A stretch of 19,201 nt of DNA, taken from the NCBI GenBank assembly GCA_943373175.1, contig CALSBM010000061.1, positions 1 to 19,201 of the forward strand. Direction: 5' to 3'. Shown piece after piece: positions 1 through 6,894 of the stretch. Source of the DNA: JAIXUI01 sp943373175. GTDB lineage: Bacteria; Bacteroidota; Bacteroidia; UBA7662; JAIXUI01. How positions within the stretch are numbered: position 1 is the stretch's first letter; each line of letters starts with the position of its first letter. A model generated the notes under the pieces. It was not told the DNA's origin. It ran no database searches and worked only from the letters and a program-made list of their open reading frames with translations. A program made the position numbers and the translations under genes.

Positions 1-87
1 TTGAGTAAATCTCAAGTAAATACGAGAAAGACCATCCTTGCGAACGCGGCCAGACCTAACAACCGCCTTGATACTAATGCTAGACAC
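1..87 (-). CDS. Tyrosine recombinase/integrase, N-terminal fragment (runs off window)
   Basis: The minus strand from a GTG at 87-85 reads 29 codons to the window edge without a stop (MSSISIKAVVRSGRVRKDG, then LSRIYLRFTQ). The K-x-V-x-R...G-x-x-x-IYLRFTQ pattern resembles the first beta strands of the arm-type DNA-binding domain that opens many Bacteroidota phage-type tyrosine recombinases. An in-frame TAA lies 15 bases before the GTG, so the start is GTG or a nearby non-standard codon. The catalytic domain (R...HxxR...Y) would lie outside the window, so identity rests on this short N-terminus only. It points away from the truncated peptidase next to it and starts about 135 bp from that gene's stop, a usual place for an integrase near an attachment site. 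Family assignment is inference; that an open frame exists here is seen directly. Confidence 0.55.
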   Translation of the reverse strand, partial: MSSISIKAVVRSGRVRKDGLSRIYLRFTQ

Positions 88-114
88 AGTTATAAATTTT
101 TATTGGTATCGATT

Positions 115-135
115 TTGTCAAACACTTGTCAAACA
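115..135. repeat. Tandem 10-bp direct repeat (TTGTCAAACA x2), 11-bp period
   Basis: TTGTCAAACA occurs at 115-124 and again at 126-135, one base apart, so the two copies lie on the same face of the helix. They sit about 28-48 bp upstream of the recombinase start. Such spacing suits paired protein binding, for example recombinase arm or core sites, or an autoregulatory operator. The repeat is seen; the role is inference. Confidence 0.6.
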
Positions 136-154
136 AACTGCCTTAGAAACGCAG

Positions 155-200
155 AAACCGCGTTTTCAAAATCCCCTCTGGGAAGTCAAAAACGCGGTTT
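155..200. repeat. 12-bp perfect inverted repeat between recombinase and truncated peptidase
   Basis: AAACCGCGTTTT at 155-166 is the exact reverse complement of AAAACGCGGTTT at 189-200, with 22 bases between the arms. The loop contains a second small dyad (TCCC 172-175 / GGGA 180-183), so the whole could fold as a stem with an inner stem. No run of four or more T follows on either strand beyond the arm itself, so it is a weak candidate for an intrinsic terminator. Given its position 22 bp past the stop of the broken peptidase, it may belong to the recombination site or to the end of the inserted element. Confidence 0.6.
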
Positions 201-221
201 TCGGTGCCTGTACGGCAATTT

Positions 222-812
222 TTACAAAAAGTGGCGGTCTATTCGGTAACCGAAACCTGATGCTAACTGAGTTAAGTTTCGGTTTCTAATTGGTTGGATG
301 GCAGGAATTGCGGCAATAAGTTCCGATTTTCGTTCTATAAGTTTGGCAACTTCGTCAAACGATTTACTCTGAATATACATTTGACGCGCTAAACGATCTA
401 CTCGTGCGCTGCTTTCAATCATCAGGCCTGTAGCGCTCATTCCTCTCAATTTTTCATATCGTTCCGTTCTCCCTACTCCGGCAGTTCTAATATCCGATGC
501 AATGGGTTCAGCTTCAAAAATGACCCTGTAAATATTTTCATCTCGCTCACCCAAATTAGTCATGATGCCTTCCATGATGACCACCTTCTCATTGAGCCCT
601 TCATACTGTTCTTTCATCAAATCAAGTTCTGCCTGTAATTGTTTCTCCCTTGGAGAATCAAGGTAACGGTAAGCAAGTGAAATAATGATAATGGCTAAAG
701 TTGCTGAAGCGGCAAGAAAACCAATAACCCGAAAAGCCCACTGTGCAGGATTTAACTTGACCTGCCTAAATTGAAGTCGTTGTCGGTCGTAGTAATACTT
801 GACTCTTGCCAT
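222..812 (-). CDS. M23-family murein peptidase, truncated before the catalytic domain
   Basis: The product is 196 residues: a basic cytoplasmic start (MARVKYYYDRQRLQFRQVKL), one membrane segment at about 28-48, a charged probable coiled coil at about 53-85, and a conserved linker ending IPAIQPIRNRNLTQLASGFGYRID. In Bacteroidota M23 (LytM-like) proteins of about 300 or more residues, this last motif leads directly into the zinc-binding peptidase domain (HxxxD ... HxH). Here the frame runs RHFL and stops at TAA (224-222), so all metal ligands and the catalytic region are missing. The gene is divergent from alaS, an arrangement I recall as common in this phylum. The break coincides with a recombinase fragment immediately beyond, so insertion or rearrangement is the likely cause. 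The remaining membrane-anchored stub should have no hydrolase activity. Family assignment is fairly sure from the N-terminus and linker; the cause of the truncation is inference. Confidence 0.75.
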   Translation of the reverse strand: MARVKYYYDRQRLQFRQVKLNPAQWAFRVIGFLAASATLAIIIISLAYRYLDSPREKQLQAELDLMKEQYEGLNEKVVIMEGIMTNLGERDENIYRVIFEAEPIASDIRTAGVGRTERYEKLRGMSATGLMIESSARVDRLARQMYIQSKSFDEVAKLIERKSELIAAIPAIQPIRNRNLTQLASGFGYRIDRHFL

Positions 813-831
813 GAGTTTCGTGGGAATTGCA

Positions 832-865
832 CTAATTTAGCGGCGCTGCTGATAAAAGGCAAAAA
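832..865 (-). promoter_or_regulatory. Candidate Bacteroidota-type promoter for the M23-like gene
   Basis: On the minus strand TTTTTG (865-860) is followed after 20 bases by TAAATTAG (839-832). This is one mismatch from the TAnnTTTG -7 element and carries an intact TTTG -33 element at the canonical 19-21 nt spacing. Initiation would fall about 10-15 nt before the ATG at 812. The 108-bp gap to alaS must also hold the alaS promoter, which I could not identify. Confidence 0.35.
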
Positions 866-920
866 CACTTTTACATTTACTTCTTTCAAAACAAAAGAAA
901 AGCCTGACAATCTGAATTTT

Positions 921-3536
921 ATGACCTCAAAAGAAATACGGAAAATCTTCCTCGACTTCTTCGCTTCCAAAGGCCATGCAGTTTATCCTGCTGCACCAAT
1001 AGTTGTTAAAGGCGATCCTACCCTCATGTTTACGAATGCTGGTATGAACCAATTTAAAGACTGGTTTCTGGGTCATGAGCCTGCAAAAGATGTTCGTGTC
1101 GCTGATTCTCAACCTTGTTTAAGGGTTTCCGGCAAGCATAATGACTTGGAGGATGTAGGAAGAGATACCTACCACCACACGTTGTTTGAAATGCTGGGAA
1201 ACTGGTCTTTCGGTGATTATTTCAAAAAAGATGCTATTGCTTGGGCCTGGGAATTACTCACTGTACAGTATGGCTTACCCAAAGACAGGCTGTATGTAAC
1301 GGTTTTTGCCGGTGACCAAGAAGACGGACTTCCTTTCGATGAGGAAGCTTACAATGAATGGAAACAATGGATAAGCGAAGACCGCATCATTAAAGCGGGT
1401 AAAAAAGACAATTTCTGGGAGATGGGAGAAACCGGTCCTTGCGGTCCCTGCTCAGAGATTCACATCGATTTACGTTCTGCTGAAGAACGCCAAGTGCTTG
1501 ATGGAAAAATTCTGGTCAACGATTCACACCCTCAAGTAATCGAAATCTGGAACAATGTGTTCATGCAATTCAATCGCATGGCCGACCGCAGTCTTCAACC
1601 GCTACCTGCACAACATGTGGATACAGGAATGGGCTTTGAACGCTTAACCATGGCGTTGCAGGAAAAACAATCCAATTACGATACAGACATTTTTACTCCG
1701 ATTATCGAGGAAATTTGCAAGCTCTCCGGGCACGCTTACGGGAAATCGGAGAAAACAGATATAGCCATTCGGGTAATTGCCGACCATATCCGAGCAATCA
1801 CATTTGTTATCGCAGATGGGCAATTGCCATCCAACAATAAAGCAGGTTATGTCTGCCGCCGAATTTTACGTAGAGCACTCCGTTATGGTTATTCGAGTTT
1901 AGGGTTGCATCAACCGTTTATGCATCAATTGGTGGATATTCTGGCTTGGCAGTTTGAGTCAGCCTTTCCACAAATTCCAGCTCAGAAAGATTTTATCAAG
2001 AAAATTATTTTCGAAGAAGAAATTAGCTTTCTCAGAACGTTGAGCAACGGCCTCAAACGCCTTGATAATCTGGTGGAAGAAGCAAAAGAAAACGGTGTTG
2101 GTTCTATTAGTGGTACGGAAGCCTTTGAATTGTACGACACTTTCGGTTTTCCTTTGGATTTAACGCAATTAGTTGCCGCTGAAAGTGGGTTAACTGTTGA
2201 TGAAGCCAGTTTTCAAGCAGAAATGGCTGCTCAGAAAAGCCGAAGTAGGGTTGATGCAGCCAAGGAAACTTCTGATTGGGTACAAGTTGCCGATGAAGAT
2301 CTTGAAATTAGGTTTATCGGATATGATGTTTTAGAATCAGAAGTGGAAGTAATTAAGCATAGAACTCTGAAAATCAAGAATAAAGAGGTTTATCAACTTG
2401 TGCTTACCCCAACTCCATTTTATGCCGAATCAGGTGGCCAAGTAGGAGATACCGGAAAATTAATCTTTGCAAACGAAGTCATTCGAGTTCTGGATACTCA
2501 GAAAGAAAACAACCTAATTGTTCATCTTGTTGACAAACTCCCTTCATCTAAGCGTTATCAAGCGAAAGTTGATGCACACGCTCGTAGTTTAAGTATGCGT
2601 AACCATAGTGCAACCCACTTATTGCATGCTGCTCTTCGTCAGGTTTTGGGTAATCATGTAGAGCAAAAAGGCTCATTGGTAAGTCCCGAGTTACTTCGCT
2701 TTGACTTTGCCCACTTTGGAAAAATGACTTCTGAGGAGTTGGCTAAAGTCAATAGCATAGTAAATGAAAAAATAAAAGAAGGAATTCAACTGACTGAAGA
2801 CCGTTCGATACCAATTGCAGAAGCTAAAGCGAAAGGTGCTATGGCTTTGTTTGGAGAGAAATACGGAGATTTTGTGAGGGTAATTACCTTTGATTCAGCT
2901 TATTCGGTAGAGCTTTGTGGTGGAACACACATTCAAAATACGAAAGAAATACAGTTCTTCCACTTACTTTCAGAATCCTCCATTTCAGCAGGAGTAAGAC
3001 GAATTGAGGCATTAACCTCAGAAGGTGCAATAGCATTCCTGCAAGGTCAGGCTGCGCAACTCGAAGAAGTGAAGGAAATTCTACGCAACCCTACTTCAAC
3101 ACCAGCGGCAGTTCAGAAACTACTTGATGAAAATAGCCAGCTTTTGAAACAATGGCAAGTAGCCGAAGATCGGTGGTGCCAAATTTTGGTTAAAGAGCTT
3201 AAATCTACGGTAGAAGAAAAAGATGGTCTTCAGCTCATTGCATCAATCGTAGAAGTTCAACAAGCAGAATCCTTAAAGAAAATCGCTTTTGATCTTAGAA
3301 AAGACATGAGCCAAGCTGTGATATTGTTAGGAGCCGTAATTGGAGGTAAGCCTCAACTTGCCCTCGCTTGTTCCGATGAAATCGCTGCTCGAATCAATTG
3401 CGGACGCAAAATCCAAGAAATCGCTAAGACTATTCAAGGTGGTGGAGGTGGACAACCTTTCTTTGCTACCGCCGGTGGAAATAACGCAGCCGGTTTACCT
3501 GATGCCATTCATTCATTTAAAAATAATTCATTTTAA
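921..3536 (+). CDS. alaS: Alanine--tRNA ligase
   Basis: Charges tRNA-Ala with alanine in the cytoplasm and hydrolyses mischarged Ser/Gly-tRNA-Ala through its editing domain. The 871-residue length is normal for the family. The aminoacylation core opens with MTSKEIRKIFLDFF and FTNAGMNQFKD, and contains HNDLEDVGRDTYHHTLFEMLGNWSFGDYFK. The editing site carries the zinc ligands H562 and H566 (HSATHLLH) and C666 and H670 (ELCGGTH). The C-Ala domain ends with the glycine-rich GGGGGQPFFATAGG. The frame is open upstream to 771, but the family N-terminus is MTSKEIR, so 921 is chosen; the extra 50 residues resemble nothing in the family. It shares one base with gatB (TAATG), implying translational coupling. 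All key residues are present. Confidence 0.97.
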   Translation: MTSKEIRKIFLDFFASKGHAVYPAAPIVVKGDPTLMFTNAGMNQFKDWFLGHEPAKDVRVADSQPCLRVSGKHNDLEDVGRDTYHHTLFEMLGNWSFGDYFKKDAIAWAWELLTVQYGLPKDRLYVTVFAGDQEDGLPFDEEAYNEWKQWISEDRIIKAGKKDNFWEMGETGPCGPCSEIHIDLRSAEERQVLDGKILVNDSHPQVIEIWNNVFMQFNRMADRSLQPLPAQHVDTGMGFERLTMALQEKQSNYDTDIFTPIIEEICKLSGHAYGKSEKTDIAIRVIADHIRAITFVIADGQLPSNNKAGYVCRRILRRALRYGYSSLGLHQPFMHQLVDILAWQFESAFPQIPAQKDFIKKIIFEEEISFLRTLSNGLKRLDNLVEEAKENGVGSISGTEAFELYDTFGFPLDLTQLVAAESGLTVDEASFQAEMAAQKSRSRVDAAKETSDWVQVADEDLEIRFIGYDVLESEVEVIKHRTLKIKNKEVYQLVLTPTPFYAESGGQVGDTGKLIFANEVIRVLDTQKENNLIVHLVDKLPSSKRYQAKVDAHARSLSMRNHSATHLLHAALRQVLGNHVEQKGSLVSPELLRFDFAHFGKMTSEELAKVNSIVNEKIKEGIQLTEDRSIPIAEAKAKGAMALFGEKYGDFVRVITFDSAYSVELCGGTHIQNTKEIQFFHLLSESSISAGVRRIEALTSEGAIAFLQGQAAQLEEVKEILRNPTSTPAAVQKLLDENSQLLKQWQVAEDRWCQILVKELKSTVEEKDGLQLIASIVEVQQAESLKKIAFDLRKDMSQAVILLGAVIGGKPQLALACSDEIAARINCGRKIQEIAKTIQGGGGGQPFFATAGGNNAAGLPDAIHSFKNNSF

Positions 3537-4987
3537 TGTCGGTTTACGACTTGTACGAGCCGGTAATTGGCCTTGAAGTACACATTCAGCTCAATACTAA
3601 AAGCAAGGCGTTCAGTTCAGACTCTGCCTCCTACGGGGCAGATCCCAACACGCAGGTCAGCCCGGTTACGCTTGGCCATCCCGGAACTTTACCCAGCTTC
3701 AATGCCCAAACGCTGGATTACGCAGTGTTGCTTGGTCTCGCTACCAAAAGCACCATCAGGGAGTGGAACGAGTTTGCAAGAAAAAATTATTTCTATGCCG
3801 ACCTTCCAAAGGGATATCAGATAACACAGCATACAACACCTATTTGTAATGGTGGTGAAATCCATTTTCGGATGGAGGATGGAACAGAAAAAACTGTTCA
3901 TCTTACTAGAATCCACATGGAAGAAGATGCAGGCAAAAGCATGCACGACCAAGATATCTATGATTCATTAGTTGACCTTAATCGATGTGGTGTTCCTTTG
4001 CTCGAAATAGTATCAGAACCAGACATCCGCTCGGCACAAGAAGCTTACATGTACCTGACTGAAATCCGTAAACTCGTTCGCTATCTTGAGATTTGCGATG
4101 GCAATATGGAAGAAGGAAGTCTGCGTTGTGATGCCAACATCTCCGTACGAAAAAAGGGCGAACCTCGATTCGGAACCAAGGTAGAGGTGAAGAATATGAA
4201 CTCCTTTAACAACGTTCGGCGTGCAATTGAACATGAAATCATTCGTCAGATTGATTTATTAGAAAGCGGCCAAACGTTTACTTCCGAAACCCGCAGTTTT
4301 GATGCAGTAAACGGAACTACTTTCGCTTTAAGAAGTAAAGAAGAAGCGAACGATTATCGGTATTTCCCTGAACCGGATTTACAGCCGGTGGTGGTTAATG
4401 AAGCATACATTCAACAGGTTTCTGCAACACTTCCACCACTTCCTCACGAGTTGTACGCCCGATACACCAAAAAAATGGGATTGTCTGATTTTGATGCACG
4501 TAATCTAACAGACGATAAATCGATTGCGTTGTATTTCAATGAGTTAAGCCAGAAGGTAAGTGTGGTGAAAACCGCAGCAAATTGGATGATGGGCCCAGTA
4601 AAATCGTGGCTTAATCAAGAAGCAAAAAGTTTGGACGAGTTTCCACTTAGCCCTGAAATGCTTGCTTCCCTGATACTGTTGGTAGAATCCGGAAAAGTTA
4701 GTCACAGTGCAGCAGCACAACGATTATTCCCTGAATTGATAGCCAACCCATCTTCTCAACCCCAAGCATTGGCGGAGAAGCTTAACTTGCTAATGGATTC
4801 AGACGAAGAAGGGTTGAAATCGATGGTGAATGAAATTCTGGCTGCTTGGCCGGATAAAGTAGCAGAATTTAAAGCCGGTAAAAAAGGCGTAATGGGCCTC
4901 TTTATGGGGGAGCTCATGAAAAAATCAAAAGGTAAGGCTGACCCTAAAACAGCTACACAACTGTTTAACCATGCACTCAATGCTTAA
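3536..4987 (+). CDS. gatB: Asp-tRNA(Asn)/Glu-tRNA(Gln) amidotransferase subunit B
   Basis: GatB is the tRNA-binding kinase-like subunit of the GatCAB amidotransferase, which converts Glu-tRNA-Gln (and Asp-tRNA-Asn) to the amidated forms using ammonia released by GatA. The 483 residues match the usual length. Diagnostic stretches are EPVIGLEVHIQLNTKSKAFS near the start, RIHMEEDAGKSMHD, EVKNMNSFNNVRRAIEHE and DYRYFPEPDLQPV, followed by the helical tail and YqeY-like C-terminal domain (about 335-483, ending KTATQLFNHALNA). gatA and gatC are not in the window, so the complex must be encoded at separate loci. The gene overlaps alaS by one base and the following lipoprotein gene by about 8-17 bases, so the three are probably co-transcribed. 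Two translation genes heading this operon make sense; the lipoprotein link is less obvious. Confidence 0.96.
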   Translation: MSVYDLYEPVIGLEVHIQLNTKSKAFSSDSASYGADPNTQVSPVTLGHPGTLPSFNAQTLDYAVLLGLATKSTIREWNEFARKNYFYADLPKGYQITQHTTPICNGGEIHFRMEDGTEKTVHLTRIHMEEDAGKSMHDQDIYDSLVDLNRCGVPLLEIVSEPDIRSAQEAYMYLTEIRKLVRYLEICDGNMEEGSLRCDANISVRKKGEPRFGTKVEVKNMNSFNNVRRAIEHEIIRQIDLLESGQTFTSETRSFDAVNGTTFALRSKEEANDYRYFPEPDLQPVVVNEAYIQQVSATLPPLPHELYARYTKKMGLSDFDARNLTDDKSIALYFNELSQKVSVVKTAANWMMGPVKSWLNQEAKSLDEFPLSPEMLASLILLVESGKVSHSAAAQRLFPELIANPSSQPQALAEKLNLLMDSDEEGLKSMVNEILAAWPDKVAEFKAGKKGVMGLFMGELMKKSKGKADPKTATQLFNHALNA

Positions 4988-6125
4988 CAAACTTCGTTTT
5001 TTCCTCCTTGTAGGAGTAGTATTCCTTATGGCTTCCTGTAATGGAGTTCAGGATAATGGATTTATCATCGACGTTAACTTTCCTGCTGCAAAAGGGAAAA
5101 CAGCCTACTTAGTTGATTTCAATGACAGCGGCATAGTGGTATTAGATTCGACCATCTTAGAAGGTGGTAATGCCCGATTTAAAGGCAAGCTCAACGAAGA
5201 TGTTGTTTACTACGTAGGACTTAGCAAGAATAATCTTGCACCAGTAGTACTAAAATCCGGCTATGAGGTTTCCATAACGTTTAAAGATACCAGCAATGTC
5301 AACAAAGGATTTGAGGTTGAAGGATCTGATGAAACTAAGACGCTTCAAACTTTTTTCGACAGCTTTATTAAGCTTCAAGACGGAATAAGAGCACTTCAGC
5401 TTAAAGTTCAGAAAGCAGAACAGGAACAAGCTTCCGACCTTGATTCTGTTCGCTCGCAAGCCCGCCAGGAGTACTATAAACTCTATGAAAACCAAAACAA
5501 AACCATTAAAGCCCTAATAATTAAGGCCGATACGGGTGTTGTTGCGCTTAATCTGGCAATTTTTGCCCTGAATATGCTCGATCCGAATCAGGATGCTGCT
5601 TTTCTCTCCGGATTGCATGCGCGCTTTAAAAAAACTTCCCCTAAGTCTCGTTATTTTAAATCGTTCGATACCATGTATCGCTCTTTGTTTCCAGAAGAGA
5701 AAATCAACCAGAACATGGAAGCTCCTGAAATCCAACTTCCAGATCCAACGGGTAAACTTGTTTCTTTATCTTCTTTAAGAGGAAAGGTGGTTGTTATAGA
5801 CTTCTGGGCTTCTTGGTGTAAACCATGTCGAGAAGAAAGCCCGAACATGGTTAAACTATACAACAGGTTTAAAGAACAGGGTTTCGAAATTTTTGGTGTT
5901 TCACTTGACAAAGAGAAAAAAGACTGGTTAGCAGCGATTCAGAAAGATGGACTTCTTTGGACTCAAGTTTCGGACTTGAAGTTTTGGGAATCGGCTGCTG
6001 CCCGTACCTATGGGATTACCTCTATTCCGGCAACCTATTTAATTGATAAGCAGGGAAAAGTGCTTGCATCCAATTTAAAAGGTGCTGAATTGGAAAAAGC
6101 TGTGGAATTGGCCCTAGGAAAGTAA
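4980..6125 (+). CDS. TlpA/ResA-like thioredoxin lipoprotein with DUF4369-type N-terminus
   Basis: A probable envelope thiol-disulfide oxidoreductase of 381 residues. It begins MLNKLRFFLLVGVVFLMASC, a lipoprotein signal peptide with lipobox MASC and lipidated Cys20. Residues about 24-125 form a beta-rich domain of the DUF4369 kind, common in Bacteroidota TlpA proteins. A helical, charged linker follows (about 120-240). The C-terminal thioredoxin/AhpC-TSA domain (about 243-381) has the WCKPC active site, with C280 and C283, and the cis-proline loop SIPATYLID. It probably reduces or isomerises disulfides of exported proteins or apocytochromes; the substrate is not visible. The start at 4980 gives the cleanest signal peptide; an in-frame ATG at 4971 adds MHS and is also possible. 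It overlaps the end of gatB, so it belongs to the alaS-gatB operon. Family confidence is high, exact role low. Confidence 0.9.
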   Translation: MLNKLRFFLLVGVVFLMASCNGVQDNGFIIDVNFPAAKGKTAYLVDFNDSGIVVLDSTILEGGNARFKGKLNEDVVYYVGLSKNNLAPVVLKSGYEVSITFKDTSNVNKGFEVEGSDETKTLQTFFDSFIKLQDGIRALQLKVQKAEQEQASDLDSVRSQARQEYYKLYENQNKTIKALIIKADTGVVALNLAIFALNMLDPNQDAAFLSGLHARFKKTSPKSRYFKSFDTMYRSLFPEEKINQNMEAPEIQLPDPTGKLVSLSSLRGKVVVIDFWASWCKPCREESPNMVKLYNRFKEQGFEIFGVSLDKEKKDWLAAIQKDGLLWTQVSDLKFWESAAARTYGITSIPATYLIDKQGKVLASNLKGAELEKAVELALGK

Positions 6126-6132
6126 TCCAGAC

Positions 6133-6160
6133 TTAACTTTAGGTTAAAATAAGCTTAACC
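6133..6160 (+). promoter_or_regulatory. TTAA direct-repeat array, 11-bp period (Pho-box-like operator candidate)
   Basis: Three hexamers TTAACT (6133-6138), TTAAAA (6144-6149) and TTAACC (6155-6160) are each separated by 5 bases, and a further TTAAGG starts at 6164. A winged-helix OmpR/PhoB regulator dimer binds direct repeats with this 11-bp step; the pattern closely resembles the TTAACA-N5 repeats bound by Bacillus PhoP. The array lies 18-45 bp before the start of an OmpR-type regulator gene, so autoregulation is the simplest guess. The GGTTAA/TTAACC pair (6142-6147 / 6155-6160) also makes a short dyad. Spacing is seen; function is inferred. Confidence 0.4.
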
Positions 6161-6165
6161 CACTT

Positions 6166-6170
6166 AAGGA
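6166..6170 (+). promoter_or_regulatory. Shine-Dalgarno-like AAGGA deciding the regulator start
   Basis: AAGGA lies 7 bases before the ATG at 6178, one of the few clear ribosome-binding sites in the window. It favours 6178 over the in-frame ATG at 6202. It overlaps the last TTAAGG element, so a protein on the DNA array would cover the same bases. Confidence 0.5.
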
Positions 6171-6177
6171 TATCTTT

Positions 6178-6894
6178 ATGGACAACATCTTACCCCTGCC
6201 CATGAGTCCCTCTCAGTATAAGATACTGGCTGTTGATGACGAAGAGGATATCCTCGAAATTCTGGATTATAACCTCAGAAAAGAAGGCTTCGAAGTTCAT
6301 ACCGCCTCTAATGGAGAAGAAGCCATTCGTATCGCCAAGGAAGTAATTCCTGATTTAATCATTCTCGATATTATGATGCCAAAGCTGGATGGTATCGAGA
6401 CTTGCCGCCAATTAAGGCAAATCAATAAACTAAAGTCAACGGTGGTTGTATTTCTAACAGCCCGGTCAGAAGAGTTTCTTGAAATTGCTGGGTTTAATGC
6501 TGGTGCCGACGATTACATCGCTAAACCAATTAAACCACGCGCTCTTCTAAGCCGCATCTACGCAATTCTTAGAAGGATTGAATCGAAAGACGATAACCGT
6601 GAACCCAGAATTGATATAGATGATTTAGTGATAGACAGAGAAACTTTTTCTGTTACTAAATCCGGGGATGTTGTAGTGTTAGCTAAAAAAGAGTTTGAGC
6701 TTCTTTACCTATTAGCCTCTAAGCCTGGAAAAGTGTTTACTCGCGACATGATACTTGAACAAATTTGGGGAACTGATGTCGTGGTGATTAATCGCACCAT
6801 TGACGTTCATATCCGAAAACTGAGAGAGAAACTTGGCGAAGAATACATCTCTACCGTTAAAGGAGTAGGTTATAAGTTTGAGAAAACTGCTTGA
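6178..6894 (+). CDS. OmpR/PhoB-family response regulator
   Basis: A cytoplasmic two-component regulator of 238 residues. The receiver domain (about 14-130) has the acidic pair D20/D21 (AVDDEED), phospho-acceptor D64 (LIILDIMMPKLDG), T94 (FLTARSE) and K116 (DDYIAKPIKP), so the full phosphorylation site is present. The C-terminal winged helix (about 140-236) has the typical KEFELLYLLASKPGKVFTRD, NRTIDVHIRKLREKLG and TVKGVGYKF segments. It overlaps the kinase gene that follows, its clear partner. The sequence and the kinase type suggest a PhoB/PhoP-like role, but nothing in the neighbourhood (no pst or phosphatase genes) confirms phosphate control. A good AAGGA supports the start. An 11-bp TTAA array directly upstream suggests that it controls its own operon. 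Confidence 0.93.
   Translation: MDNILPLPMSPSQYKILAVDDEEDILEILDYNLRKEGFEVHTASNGEEAIRIAKEVIPDLIILDIMMPKLDGIETCRQLRQINKLKSTVVVFLTARSEEFLEIAGFNAGADDYIAKPIKPRALLSRIYAILRRIESKDDNREPRIDIDDLVIDRETFSVTKSGDVVVLAKKEFELLYLLASKPGKVFTRDMILEQIWGTDVVVINRTIDVHIRKLREKLGEEYISTVKGVGYKFEKTA

Noticed and set aside
215..226. A GTAAAAATTGC (minus strand) near the peptidase break, resembling the CTnDOT attachment core GTAnnTTTGC
   Set aside because: It has an extra base and mismatches in the TTTGC part, so it does not fit the consensus; not enough to name the element type.
1..249. Plus-strand open frames at the left edge
   Set aside because: They run through the repeats and opposite the recombinase start; composition and content look non-coding, while the minus strand gives a recognisable recombinase N-terminus.
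771..920. A 50-codon upstream extension of alaS in the same frame
   Set aside because: It overlaps the divergent peptidase start and has no similarity to the family; known AlaS proteins begin at the MTSKEIR-type motif encoded from 921.
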